Notes: generated by a model from the letters alone, not told the origin. 53,557 nucleotides of DNA from Nesterenkonia sp. F (GCF_000220985.1 NZ_AFRW01000099.1:1-53557); one strand, 5' to 3'. Numbered from the stretch's first letter, positions 32,172-42,300 are shown. Program-made: numbers and translations.

Positions 32172-34760
32172 TCACCGGGGCGCCGGGTCCAGCGGGTCCT
32201 GCTCCACGTGCCGCTCGTGGAGGCGCCAGGCGCCCTCGACGAGGCCGGCGCCGAGGATGGAGGCGACGAAGGCCGCCGCCAGCAGCTCCGGGCCGGGCAT
32301 CTCGAACAGGTGATACCGCTGGGAGACCGGCAGCAGCAGGACCACCGCCAGCAGTCCGTACATCGCCGCGACCAGGATCATCCGCGGAGCGGTCATCGGC
32401 CGCAGCGCCACCGCCAGCACCCACAGCCCGATGACCGTCAGGCACAGCGTCGAGGCGGTCTGCACCGCGGAGGCGGGCTCGTCGAGCAGGCGTCCGGCGA
32501 TGCTGACGGCGATGACGCCCAGACAGATCGCCACGGCCATCGGCACCGAGAACAGCACCGATCGTCGCAGGAACCCGGGACGGTAACGACGGGTGTTGGG
32601 CATCAGGGCCAGGAAGAAGGCCGGGCAGCCGATCATCAGGAAGTCCACGGTGGAGAACTGCCGCGGCAGGAACGGGAACTCCCAGAACAGCAGCCCGCAG
32701 AACAGCCCCAGCAGGATCGCGTAGAGCGTCTTGGTCAGGAACAGATGGGCGACGCGCTCGGTGTTGGCGATGACCTTGCGCCCCTCGGAGACGACGTCGG
32801 GCAGCCGGTCGAAGCGTCCGTCGAGCAGCACCATGCGCGAGACGGCCTTGGTCGCCGGGGCGCCGCTGCCCATCGAGATGCCCAGGTCCGCACTCTTCAG
32901 CGCCAGCGCGTCGTTGACGCCATCGCCGGTCATCGCGACCACGTGGCCGTTGGCCTGCAGCGCCTGGACCATCGCTCGCTTCTGCTCGGGCGAGACCCGC
33001 CCGAAGACCTGGTGGGCCGCCATCGCGCGGCGCAGCCCCTCGGGGTCGTCGGGCAGCTCGGAGGCGTCGACGCCGTGGCCGGCCACCTCCATGCCGACCT
33101 CGCGGGCGACGGCGGCCACAGTGCGCGGGCTGTCGCCGGAGATCACCTTCATCTCCACGTGCTGGCGGGAGAAGTACTCCAGCGTGGAGCGTGCGTCGGG
33201 ACGGATGTTCTCCTTGAAGGTCAGCAGCGCCACCGGCCGCAGCTCGTCCGGCAGCCGCTCGCCGCGTCCGAGCTCGCCGGTCGCACCGGGCACCACCGGC
33301 CCGTGCAGCGGGGCGTGGGCGAGGATCATCGTGCGCAGCCCGCGGTCGGCCACCGCCTCGGTGCGGTCGAGCAGCTCGTCGACGGCGACGCCGGCGGCGG
33401 TCGTCGGCGCACGCAGCAGCTCGGGCGCGCCGAGCACCCAGTGGCCGGCCAGCTCCCCGGCGTCGTCGGCGAAGGTCACCGCCGACCAACGCCGCGCCGA
33501 GGAGAACTGCACCCGGGAGGTCTCCCGGTGGCGCGGCAGCGCGCGGAAGGGGCCGCTCAGCGCCGCGGCGGTGGCGTTGGCGGACTCGTCGGCGCCGAAC
33601 CAGGCCAGCACCTGCTGCCAGGGCTCGGTGCCCTCCAGCGCCGTCGACGACCGTCTCCGAGCCGGCGTCGGACGACCGACGGCGTCCAGCGGCTCGGCGC
33701 CGTGGAAGGCGATGGTCCCGTCGGTGAGCGTGCCGGTCTTGTCCAGGCCGACGACGTCGACGCGGGCGAGGATCTCCACCGCCGGCTGCTCCTGGATCAG
33801 CACCTGCGACCGGGCGAGCTTCACCGCCGCGACGGCGAAGGCGATGGTGGTCATCAGCGCCAGCCCGGCGGGGATCATCGCCGTCACCGAGGAGACGGCG
33901 GTGACCATCGCCTCGCGCCACCGGCCGTCGCGCCAGGCCTCGCCCCAGCCGCCGAAGGCCTGCATCTGTCCGTTGAGCACGACGGCGACGATGGGCAGCA
34001 GCACGATCGACAGCCAGAAGGCGACCCGTTCCAGCGCCCGGCGCAGCTCGGAGTTGATCTTCTGGTAGCGCCTCGACTCGGCGGCCAGCCGCACGGCGTG
34101 GGCGGAGTCGCCGACGGCGGTGACCTGGAAGCGTCCGGAGCCGGCGAGCACCGCGGTGCCGGAGAGCACGCGGTCGTCGCGGCGCTTGGGCACCGCGTCG
34201 GACTCGCCGGTGAGCATCGACTCGTCGACGTCCAGGCCTGCCGAGGAGAGCATCACGCCGTCGGCGGGGATCTGGTCGCCGCGACGCAGCTCGACGACGT
34301 CGTCGAGCACGATGTGTTCGCGGTGGATCTCCACCAGCATGCCGTCGCGCAGCACGTGGATGTCGTCCTGGTGCAGCAGCGCGATGGCGTCGAGCTTGCG
34401 CTTGGCGCTGTACTCCTGGAAGAGCCCGATGATCACGTTGGCCACCGCGGAGATCGCGAAGAGCAGGTCCAGCCAGCGGCCCAGCAGGATGATCACCAGC
34501 GCGCAGGCGCCGATGATCAGGTTGAACAGCGTCATCAGGTGGGTGCGCAGGATCTCCAGCAGCGAGCGCGAGGTGGTGTGCGGCTGGACGTTGGCCAGCT
34601 GCAGCCGCTGACGCTCGGCCACCTGGAGAGAGTTCAGCCCGCGGGCCTCCAGGGCGGCAGGATCGACGGGCGACCGCTGGGCGGCGGGATCGCTCTCGTC
34701 GGTCTTCTCTACGGCCACTGCGCTTGAACCTCGCTGACGCTTCGACGGACGAGCAGGCAT
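32172..34760 (-). CDS. P-type cation-transporting ATPase
   Basis: An 862-residue ion pump. Actuator motif TGESDAVPK (about 184), phosphorylation motif DKTGTLT (Asp340), hinge TGDGVNDALALKSADLGISMG. Four helices precede the catalytic domains and about six follow. Helix 4 reads MIPAGLALM instead of the PEGL of Ca2+/Mg2+ pumps, so ion preference cannot be assumed. The family is the HAD-IC class often annotated as a generic cation ATPase in actinobacteria. A TAGAAT box (34782-34787, minus strand) is a candidate -10. The N-terminal 25 residues are charged and could be shorter. Confidence 0.9.
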   Translation of the reverse strand: MPARPSKRQRGSSAVAVEKTDESDPAAQRSPVDPAALEARGLNSLQVAERQRLQLANVQPHTTSRSLLEILRTHLMTLFNLIIGACALVIILLGRWLDLLFAISAVANVIIGLFQEYSAKRKLDAIALLHQDDIHVLRDGMLVEIHREHIVLDDVVELRRGDQIPADGVMLSSAGLDVDESMLTGESDAVPKRRDDRVLSGTAVLAGSGRFQVTAVGDSAHAVRLAAESRRYQKINSELRRALERVAFWLSIVLLPIVAVVLNGQMQAFGGWGEAWRDGRWREAMVTAVSSVTAMIPAGLALMTTIAFAVAAVKLARSQVLIQEQPAVEILARVDVVGLDKTGTLTDGTIAFHGAEPLDAVGRPTPARRRSSTALEGTEPWQQVLAWFGADESANATAAALSGPFRALPRHRETSRVQFSSARRWSAVTFADDAGELAGHWVLGAPELLRAPTTAAGVAVDELLDRTEAVADRGLRTMILAHAPLHGPVVPGATGELGRGERLPDELRPVALLTFKENIRPDARSTLEYFSRQHVEMKVISGDSPRTVAAVAREVGMEVAGHGVDASELPDDPEGLRRAMAAHQVFGRVSPEQKRAMVQALQANGHVVAMTGDGVNDALALKSADLGISMGSGAPATKAVSRMVLLDGRFDRLPDVVSEGRKVIANTERVAHLFLTKTLYAILLGLFCGLLFWEFPFLPRQFSTVDFLMIGCPAFFLALMPNTRRYRPGFLRRSVLFSVPMAVAICLGVIAVSIAGRLLDEPASAVQTASTLCLTVIGLWVLAVALRPMTAPRMILVAAMYGLLAVVLLLPVSQRYHLFEMPGPELLAAAFVASILGAGLVEGAWRLHERHVEQDPLDPAPR

Positions 34761-34781
34761 CGATCCTCGATCGACCCGGCC

Positions 34782-34787
34782 ATTCTA
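34782..34787 (-). promoter_or_regulatory. Candidate -10 box of the P-type ATPase gene
   Basis: TAGAAT on the minus strand, about 21 bases before the ATG at 34760. Confidence 0.4.
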
Positions 34788-34835
34788 TGCGCGCGGCTCG
34801 CGGCGCACGTCAGTCTGCGGGATGAGGGCGGGGGC

Positions 34836-34870
34836 GGGTCAGGGACGAGTCAGGGACAGGTCAGGGACGG
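34836..34870. repeat. Short tandem repeat upstream of the YtxH-like gene
   Basis: GGTCAGGGAC-type units repeated three times (separated by GA or A), between the divergent ATPase and YtxH-like genes. A TAGGTT -10-like box follows at 34911-34916. Confidence 0.65.
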
Positions 34871-35004
34871 GCCCGGGTCCTGCACTGGTGACACCGTCGG
34901 CTCCGCCCCGTAGGTTCGACGCAGAGGCCTTCGACCGCCGGTCGCGGGCCGCGCTGCAGACCACCCGACCCGACGACGGTCGTGACGGAAGGACGGAACA
35001 CATC

Positions 35005-35466
35005 ATGGGACTGTTCTCACTGGGCGTCGGCGTGGCCGTGGGCTACGTGCTCGGCTCGAAGAACGGCGGAGAGAGCCTGGACAGGGCCCGCCGCACCGCC
35101 TCGGAGACGTGGAACGATCCGACGGTCCAGGAGCAGGTGAACCGCGCCTCCGACGTCGCCGCCCGCACCGCCCAGGACGTCGCCGCCGGTGCGCGGAAGG
35201 CCGCCGACGCCGCCGCCGAGGCGGTGCGCACCTCCGCGGAACGCGTGCGCGAGGCCGCCGACGCCGACCTGGCCGACGCCTCGCCGTCGGCGGGATCCGG
35301 CGGGGAGGACCCCGGGGACCCGGACTCCTCCCCCACCACGACGGCCGCCGGCGCCGAGGGCGGCGGCGACGTCGTCTCCGATCCCGGACTCTCCACCGAG
35401 GAGACGGGCGGCGACTGGGCCGACGAGGGCGGCCGTCCCGCCGAGCGCGGCGGCACTTCGGCCTGA
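35005..35466 (+). CDS. YtxH-like small membrane/stress protein
   Basis: A 153-residue protein. The N-terminal MGLFSLGVGVAVGYVLGSKNG is a membrane helix ending in the GSKNG/GxK turn typical of YtxH-domain proteins, followed by an Ala-rich amphipathic helix (about 30-90, AARTAQDVAAGARKAADAAAEAVR) and an acidic disordered tail. The start is the ATG at 35005; upstream sequence in this frame is not protein-like. Members are often general-stress proteins, but no stress promoter is certain here. Confidence 0.75.
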   Translation: MGLFSLGVGVAVGYVLGSKNGGESLDRARRTASETWNDPTVQEQVNRASDVAARTAQDVAAGARKAADAAAEAVRTSAERVREAADADLADASPSAGSGGEDPGDPDSSPTTTAAGAEGGGDVVSDPGLSTEETGGDWADEGGRPAERGGTSA

Positions 35467-35490
35467 CGGCGACCACCCCGGCCCGGGCGC

Positions 35491-35496
35491 TATCCT
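35491..35496 (+). promoter_or_regulatory. -10 box for leaderless ATP-grasp gene
   Basis: TATCCT, seven bases, then the ATG at 35504. Confidence 0.55.
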
Positions 35497-35503
35497 GGGG
35501 CGC

Positions 35504-36670
35504 ATGGCCAGCTCCACGCCCCCAGCCCGCGACACCTCCGCCGCCGACGCCGCCGAGGAGGCCGACGCGGAGTCCGGCGCCTCCGCCGACTCTCCGGACG
35601 AGGCGGCCGCCGCGCCGTCCCGCGACGAGAGCGAGCATGCCGTCGAACAGTTCATCGCCGACCGCCTGGCCGGCGACGCCGGGGCCGTCGCCTCGGTGCC
35701 GCGCCCGGCGACCGACGACGAGCTGATCCGCGCGGCGCTGAGCCGCCGCGGAGTGCGCACCGAGGAGGTCGACGGCCAGCAGGTCCTGCTGCTCGGCGGC
35801 ATCGTCGTCGGCGGGCTGCGCGACGGCGTCACCACGCTGGTCGGCGCCCACGCCCGGCGCGTCGGCGACAACGCCTGGCTGACCAAGCGGCATCTGCGGG
35901 TCCGCGACGTGCCGGTGCCCGCCGGGCGGATGCACGGCCCGGATGCGCTGGACGCCGCCTGCGAGCAGCTCGCCGAGCTCGACGGCCCCGCGACGCTCAA
36001 GCCCGTCGCCGGCCACCCCGGCGCCGGGATCACCACCGGCCTGCGCACCGAGGACCAGCTGCGCGCCGCCTGGCGACCCGCGCTGCAGGCGCGCCGTCGC
36101 GGCCCCGGGGCCAATCTCAACCTGCTGCTCGAGACCCACCACGACGGTCTGGACCTGCGGGTCTTCGTCGTCGGCGACCGGGTCGTCTCGGCGATCGTCC
36201 GGGTGCCGCTGCACGTCGTCGGCGACGGCTCCACGACGGTGCGCGAGCTGTTCGAGCGCGAGGCCGACCGCCGCCGCGGCCATGCGATCCTCGCGCCGCG
36301 GACGCCCCACCTGGACGACGAGGCCCTGGAGGCGGCCGGCCTGCGCGCCGACGCCGTGCCGGAGGCCGGCGAGGTGCGGATCCTGGCGGCGACCGCCGGC
36401 CTGGACGCCGGCGGGCTGCCCGTCGACGTCACCGACGAGCTCGCCGACGAGCTCGCCGAGATGGCCGCCGACGCCGTCGGCGCGATGCCCGGCCTCGGCG
36501 CCGGGGCTGCGGATCTGGTGGCCCCGCGGCTGAGCTCCGCCGACGGCGCGGTCGTGGTCGACGTCGAGCCGACCGCCTCGCTGATCCCGCATCACGTCCC
36601 CGCCGTCGGCGCGGGCCGTGATGTGGCCGGGGCGCTGGCGGACATGCTCCTGATCCGCGCCTCGCGGTGA
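35504..36670 (+). CDS. ATP-grasp domain protein, cyanophycin-synthetase-like
   Basis: A 388-residue protein with an about 60-residue Ala/Asp/Glu-rich start, then an ATP-grasp fold: LTKRHLRVRDVPVPAG, ATLKPVAGHPGAGITTGL (phosphate loop), HHDGLDLRVFVVGDRVVSAIVRVP and VVGDGSTTVRELFE. The last is almost the same as the VGDG(K/S)TVRELI segment of cyanophycin synthetase. Only the ATP-grasp part is present; the Mur-ligase-like C-terminal half of cyanophycin synthetase is missing, so it may ligate an amino acid to a different acceptor. Leaderless promoter at normal spacing. Convergent with the LLM gene. Substrate unknown. Confidence 0.78.
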   Translation: MASSTPPARDTSAADAAEEADAESGASADSPDEAAAAPSRDESEHAVEQFIADRLAGDAGAVASVPRPATDDELIRAALSRRGVRTEEVDGQQVLLLGGIVVGGLRDGVTTLVGAHARRVGDNAWLTKRHLRVRDVPVPAGRMHGPDALDAACEQLAELDGPATLKPVAGHPGAGITTGLRTEDQLRAAWRPALQARRRGPGANLNLLLETHHDGLDLRVFVVGDRVVSAIVRVPLHVVGDGSTTVRELFEREADRRRGHAILAPRTPHLDDEALEAAGLRADAVPEAGEVRILAATAGLDAGGLPVDVTDELADELAEMAADAVGAMPGLGAGAADLVAPRLSSADGAVVVDVEPTASLIPHHVPAVGAGRDVAGALADMLLIRASR

Positions 36671-36692
36671 GGGTTCCTGCCTCGCCGACCGC

Positions 36693-38048
36693 TCAGCCGC
36701 GGCGGCCGGGGTGGTCGGCGGCCAGATGCGGCCCCTCGCCGCCGAGCTGCTCGCGCAGGGTGACCGGCTGCTCGGGCCGCTTGCCCAGCAGCCCGCGGCG
36801 CCGCAGCTCCGGGGTCACCAGGTCGCGGAACCGCTCGAAGTCGGCCGGACGCACCGCCGCGGAGACGTTGAAGCCGTCGACGCCGGCGACGTCCCGCCAG
36901 CGTTCCAGCTCGTCCACCACCTGCGCGGGATCGCCGACGATCAGCGGGCCGCGGCCGCCGATGGCGATGAACTCCGCCGCGTCGCGGACCGTCCAGCGCT
37001 GCTCCGGGTCTCGGGTGAACATCGCCAGCGCCGACTGGTTGGCCTCGGTCTGCACATCGGCGATGACGTCGTCCTCGGCCAGGTCCGAGAGGTCGACGCC
37101 GGTCCAGCCGCCGAAGAGCGTCAGCGCGGCCTCGGTGTCGACGTGCTCGCGGTACTCCTCCACCCGCGCCCGCGCCTGGTCCTCAGTCTCGCCGACGACG
37201 ATGGTGACCATCGCGAAGAAGCGCACCGACCCGGGATCCCGGCCGGCGGCGGAGAGCTCCTCACGCGTGGCGGCGACCTGATCGGCCAGCTTCTCCGGCC
37301 GCGAGGTGATCGCGAAGATCGCCTCGGCATGGTCGACGGCGAACTGCTGTCCGCGGGCCGAGGAGCCGGCCTGGAAGAGCAGCGGAGTGCGCTGCGGCCC
37401 CGGGTGGGTGAGCATGCGCCCGGGCACGGAGAACCAGCGGCCCTCGTGGCCGACGTCGTGGACCTTCTCCGGATCCACGAAGACCCCGCGCTCGGCATCG
37501 GCGACCACCGCGTCGTCCTCGACGGAGCGCTCGAAGAGCCCGTACATCACCTCCATATACTCGTCGGCGCGGTCGTAGCGCTCGTCGTGCGGGATCTGTC
37601 CCTGCATGCCCAGGTTCCGCGCCGCCGAGTCCTGGTAGCTGGTGACGATGTTCCAGGCCACCCGGCCGCCGGCGAGGTGGTCCAGCGTCGCGAAGCGCCG
37701 CGCGAGCAGGTACGGCGCCTCGTAGGTCACCGAGGCGGTCACCCCGAAGCCCAGATGGGTGGTCGCCGCGGCCAGGGCCGGCACGATCACCTGCGGATCC
37801 AGCAGCGGGTATTGGACGCCGCCGCGCGCGGCGGCGTCGCCGCTGCCGCCGTAGACGTCGTAGACCCCGGGCACGTCGGCCAGGAAGAGGCAGGAGAAGC
37901 CGGCATCCTCCACCGTCCGCGACAGCTCGGTCCAGAAGTCCAGCGTGTCGAAGTCGGCGATCCGCGAGTCCGGGTGGCGCCACAGCCCCGGGGACTGGTG
38001 GACGGGGACGAGCATGTCGAAGGCGTTGAACAGCATCGGCTGGGGCAC
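36693..38048 (-). CDS. LLM-class flavin-dependent monooxygenase, sulfur operon
   Basis: A 451-residue FMNH2-dependent monooxygenase of the NtaA/SnaA/DszA group. Typical segments: HQSPGLWRHPDSR, FLADVPGVYDVYGG, GGRVAWNIVTSYQDSAARNLG and LLFQAGSSARGQQFAVDHAEA. I use the GTG at 38048 (MPQPMLFNAFDM) because GGAG stands seven bases upstream; an ATG four codons later is the alternative. It is the last gene of the S-box-led operon metN-metI-metQ-sfnB-like-LLM, so it probably attacks a C-S bond in an imported organosulfur compound. The reduced flavin would come from the flavin reductase at 48612. Confidence 0.88.
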   Translation of the reverse strand: MPQPMLFNAFDMLVPVHQSPGLWRHPDSRIADFDTLDFWTELSRTVEDAGFSCLFLADVPGVYDVYGGSGDAAARGGVQYPLLDPQVIVPALAAATTHLGFGVTASVTYEAPYLLARRFATLDHLAGGRVAWNIVTSYQDSAARNLGMQGQIPHDERYDRADEYMEVMYGLFERSVEDDAVVADAERGVFVDPEKVHDVGHEGRWFSVPGRMLTHPGPQRTPLLFQAGSSARGQQFAVDHAEAIFAITSRPEKLADQVAATREELSAAGRDPGSVRFFAMVTIVVGETEDQARARVEEYREHVDTEAALTLFGGWTGVDLSDLAEDDVIADVQTEANQSALAMFTRDPEQRWTVRDAAEFIAIGGRGPLIVGDPAQVVDELERWRDVAGVDGFNVSAAVRPADFERFRDLVTPELRRRGLLGKRPEQPVTLREQLGGEGPHLAADHPGRRG

Positions 38049-38118
38049 GGGATCGCTCCGTTCTCTGGGTCTGGGCAGGGGCTCCGGCGCGACGGCCGGC
38101 CGGGGACGTCGACCGCCG

Positions 38119-39414
38119 TCAGGACGACGACGCCGCGTCGCCGGCTCCTCCGGCGGCGGTCCGCGCCTCGCCGATCGCGTTGAGCCCCTCGGGCAGGGTG
38201 CCGTTGACCTCCCAGTCGCCGACGGCGCGGGCGCGGAAGGCGACGGGATTGTGCGTGGCGATCGTCTGGGCGTTGCGCCAGTGGCGGTCCAGAGCCTTGC
38301 CGCGCAGCGTCGCCGAGGCGCCCGCGGTCTGGAACAGCTCCTGGGCGACGCCGATGGTCGTCTCCGGCACGGTGATCTGTGCCTGCTCGACGGCGATCTC
38401 GGCGTCGTGGACCGCACGCGGCAGCTCGGCGTGCGGATCCTGCGTGCCGGCGGCCAGCCCGGCGGCCAGCGCGCGGTCCTGGATGCGGGCGACCTCGAGC
38501 ACCGTCGCCTCCGCCGCGAAGGTCCGCGCCGACATCCGGCCGACGATCTGCTGGATCAGCGGGTCCTCGCGGAACAGCTGCCCGGCCCCGGAGGTGTTGA
38601 AGGTGCGGGTGCGCGCGGCGACCAGTGCGGAGGCGTCGGCGAGGGCGGCGCGGGCGATGCCGACCTGCACCGCCAGCAGGTGGAGCTGGAAGAAGGCCGC
38701 CTCATGGACGGCCTCGTGCGAGCCGGGCACCCGATCGAGCACCGCGTCCTCGGCGACCGGCACGCCGTCGAACTGCGTGGTGCCGGTGCCGGTGAGCCGC
38801 TGGCCGAAGCCGTCCCAGTCGTCGTGGACGGTCACGCCGGCGGCGTCGGTCGGCACGACGGCGAAGCCGCGCCCCTCGCCCCCGGGCCGGGAGACCGAGA
38901 CGCGGGTGTGGTCGGAGAAGATCGTGCCGGTGGAGTAGAACTTCTCGCCGTCCAGCCGCAGCATGCCGTCCTCGCCGCGGGTGAGGACCGTGTTCAGCGT
39001 GCCCAGCGCATTGCCGCCCTTCTCCGTGGAGGCGTTGCCGACGGTCTCGCCGGCCAGCACCCGCGGGTACCAGGCGCGGCGGATCTCCCCGGGCTGGAAG
39101 CGCAGCGACTCCACGAAGCCGAAGTGCCCGCGGTAGAGGTGGGCGACGTTGGAGTCGGCGGCCGCCAGCCGGATCACCTGACGGGCCAGGTCCTCGATGC
39201 TCGCTCCGGGGCCGCCGGCCTCGCGGGGCACGCGCAGCGCGCCGAAGCCGGCCGCGTCCAGCGCGGCGACGGGGCCGTGCGGCAGGTCGCGTTCCAGCTC
39301 GCGGGCCGCCGCGCCGTCGGCGATCCCGGCGAGCAGGTCCTCGCCGAGCTCGATCCCGTCGGCGGAGCGACGGGCCTCGGGGGCGAGCGTCTCGGCCGGT
39401 GTGCTCGTGCTCAT
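38119..39414 (-). CDS. Acyl-CoA-dehydrogenase-fold monooxygenase (SfnB/DszC type)
   Basis: A 431-residue flavoprotein with the acyl-CoA dehydrogenase fold. LRVPREAGGPGASIEDL, NASTEKGGNALG and the C-terminal RHWRNAQTIATHNPVAFRARAVGDW are those of the SfnB/DszC branch, which are FMNH2-dependent monooxygenases in sulfone and thiophene sulfur metabolism; a catalytic base for acyl-CoA oxidation is not needed. It lies between MetQ and the LLM gene and is on the same S-box-controlled transcript. The 154-bp gap before it contains a 7-bp hairpin (TCGGGAG/CTCCCGA), which might reduce expression of the two last genes. Confidence 0.85.
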   Translation of the reverse strand: MSTSTPAETLAPEARRSADGIELGEDLLAGIADGAAARELERDLPHGPVAALDAAGFGALRVPREAGGPGASIEDLARQVIRLAAADSNVAHLYRGHFGFVESLRFQPGEIRRAWYPRVLAGETVGNASTEKGGNALGTLNTVLTRGEDGMLRLDGEKFYSTGTIFSDHTRVSVSRPGGEGRGFAVVPTDAAGVTVHDDWDGFGQRLTGTGTTQFDGVPVAEDAVLDRVPGSHEAVHEAAFFQLHLLAVQVGIARAALADASALVAARTRTFNTSGAGQLFREDPLIQQIVGRMSARTFAAEATVLEVARIQDRALAAGLAAGTQDPHAELPRAVHDAEIAVEQAQITVPETTIGVAQELFQTAGASATLRGKALDRHWRNAQTIATHNPVAFRARAVGDWEVNGTLPEGLNAIGEARTAAGGAGDAASSS

Positions 39415-39568
39415 CGTGGCATCACGTCCTCGGGCGGTGCAGGCGGTGCGAGCCGTGCGGCATCCGGCGGCGCCGGCTCGGGAGGGAGACTCCCGACGGC
39501 GGTCGTCGCGGCCATGCCCAGTGCACCGCGCGACCGCCGCCGGGAGGGTTCGGAGGGGGCGGTCCGGC

Positions 39569-40495
39569 TCAGCCGGCGAAGTCCGCCCAGACGTCCTCGA
39601 CGGTCGAGAGGGTGAACTCGTCGGTGAAGTCGATGGCGCCGTCGAGGTACTCGGCGTACCACTGCCGGACCTCCTCGGACTGGAAGGCCTTCTGCAGCGC
39701 CCGGGCCTTCTCGGTGTCCTGGAAGCCGGGCTGGCCGGCGACGACGATCGTGTAGGGACGCCGGACCTCGGCGTCGTCCTCCAGGATCAGCGCGGTCTCG
39801 TCGACGTCGTGGCCGGCCTCGGCGATCAGCCGGGCGAAGGCGAAGCCGGCGTCGACGTCGGGCAGCGTCTGCGGCGTGGACTGCTGGTCGACCTCGATGA
39901 ACTCGAAATTCTTCGGGTTGGCGGTGATGTCGCGCTGGCTGAGCTCGGTCACCGGCTTGGACTCGTCGATCTCCAGCGCGCCGGCTTCGGCCAGCAGCTT
40001 GATGCCGCGGCCGTTGTTGGCGGTGTCCACCGCCAGCGCGATCTGCGCGCCCTCGGGCAGGTCCTCGATGCTGTCATGCTCGAGCGAGAAGATGCCGCTG
40101 GGCGCGTAGTACACCGAGAAGGCCGGCTCGACGTCGGTGCCGTTGTCCTCGTTGAACTGGCGCAGGTAGGCGATGTGCTGGAAGAAGTTCGCGTCGTACT
40201 CGCCCTGGGAGACGACCTGGTTGGGCTGGATGATGTCGGTGACGTAGGTCGTCTCCAGCGTCCAGCCGTCCTCGGCCAGCAGCTCCTTGGCGATCTCGGT
40301 GGGCTCCTGGAAGGGCGCGGACTCGGTGACGATCATGCTGATGGTCGTGTCGTCGCCGCCTCCGCCGCCGACCGCGTCGGCCAGCCCGCAGGAGGTCAGC
40401 GCCAGCGCACCGGCGGCGCCGAGGCTGCCGACGAGCACGCCGCGGCGGGAGGGGCCGCCGAGCGAGGATCCGGAGGTGTTCAGCAGATGAGACAT
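39569..40495 (-). CDS. metQ: Methionine ABC transporter binding lipoprotein MetQ
   Basis: A 308-residue NlpA/MetQ lipoprotein. Signal peptide with lipobox LTSC (Arg-Arg at 17-18, so Tat export is possible). Conserved segments: YDANFFQHIAYLRQFNEDNG, GIFSLEHDSIEDLPEGAQIALAVDTANNGRG and DAGFAFARL. It binds methionine or an oxidised or related sulfur compound outside the membrane and delivers it to MetI/MetN, which lie upstream in the operon. 112 bp separate it from metI. Confidence 0.92.
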   Translation of the reverse strand: MSHLLNTSGSSLGGPSRRGVLVGSLGAAGALALTSCGLADAVGGGGGDDTTISMIVTESAPFQEPTEIAKELLAEDGWTLETTYVTDIIQPNQVVSQGEYDANFFQHIAYLRQFNEDNGTDVEPAFSVYYAPSGIFSLEHDSIEDLPEGAQIALAVDTANNGRGIKLLAEAGALEIDESKPVTELSQRDITANPKNFEFIEVDQQSTPQTLPDVDAGFAFARLIAEAGHDVDETALILEDDAEVRRPYTIVVAGQPGFQDTEKARALQKAFQSEEVRQWYAEYLDGAIDFTDEFTLSTVEDVWADFAG

Positions 40496-40607
40496 GGTGG
40501 ATGCTTTCGTGTCAGAGGTGCGGTGAGCAGTCGACGCGACGAGCGGGTCGCGCCGGACTGCGGACGGATGGAGCCGGAGACGGTCCCGGCGAGCGGGAGC
40601 AGAGCGG

Positions 40608-41269
40608 TCAGACCCGTTTGTCGGCCAGTCGGGAGAGCCGACCGCCGCCCCATTGGACGACGCTGACCAGGGCGAGCATCAGCACGATGGCCACCAGCAT
40701 CACCGCGGTCTCGTAGCGGTAGTAGCCGTAGCGGATGGCGAAGTCGCCGATCCCTCCGCCGCCGACCAGCCCGACCATCGCCGAATAGGAGATGAAGCTG
40801 ACGGTGGTGATGGTGATCGACCCGATGAGGCCGGGCCGGGCGTCGACCAGCAGCACGTTGCGGATGATCTGCCCCCGCGTCGCGCCCATCGCCCGGGATG
40901 CCTCCACGGCGCCGGTGCCGAGCTGACTGATGTTCTGCTCGACCAGCCGGGCGAAGTACGGGATCGCGTTGACCGTCAGCGGCACGATCGCCGCGGCGGT
41001 GCCGACGGTGGTGCCCACGATGAGCCGGGTGAACGGGATGATCGCGATGAGCAGGATCAGGAACGGGAAGGAGCGCACGGCGTTGACCAGTCCGCTGACC
41101 ACCGCGTGGCTGCGCGGCGACGGCGAGATCCCGCCCGGGGCGTGGACGAAGAGCCACACGCCCAGCGGCGTGCCGAGCAGCACCGCCAGCGGGATGGCCA
41201 CGCCGATCATCACGAAGGTCTCCAGCAGGGCCTGGACCAGCTCGGGCTGCAGTTCGAGGATGCGATGCA

Positions 41270-41270
<1 letters not shown>
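40608..41270 (-). CDS. metI: Methionine ABC transporter permease MetI
   Basis: A 220-residue permease with five to six helices. The cytoplasmic coupling loop is EASRAMGATRGQIIRNVLLVDARPGLI, and GLVGGGGIGDFAIRYGYYRYETAVM is the MetI signature. The ATG at 41270 overlaps the metN stop by one base (TGATG). Confidence 0.93.
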
Positions 41271-42157
<887 letters not shown>

Positions 42158-42165
42158 GGGCATTC

Positions 42166-42258
42166 TCCATCGGTCCTGGCGGTAGCACCCGGCGCGGCGT
42201 GGCCTTTCCGGGTTGCTGCGACGTCGTCGAGCCAGATCTCTCAGTCGCTCTGGATGGT
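42166..42258 (-). promoter_or_regulatory. SAM-I (S-box) riboswitch A, upstream of metN
   Basis: On the minus strand: CCATCCAGAGCGACTGAGAG, ATCTGGCTCG, ACGACGTCGCAGCAACCC, a variable P3 arm, GGGTGCTACCGCCAGGACC and GATGGAG. CCATC pairs with GATGG to close P1, and GGAG is also the metN Shine-Dalgarno, so P1 formation on SAM binding would hide it. Translational control is inferred. Confidence 0.92.
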
Positions 42259-42269
42259 GGCTGGACTCA

Positions 42270-42300
42270 ACTGTACGGGCCGGCGATGAACACTCGTCAA
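42270..42300 (-). promoter_or_regulatory. Promoter of the metN operon
   Basis: TACAGT (-10, 42270-42275) and TTGACG (-35, 42295-42300) on the minus strand, spacer 19. The divergent LLM operon at 48 kb has the same TACAGT (48356-48361) before its S-box. Confidence 0.5.
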
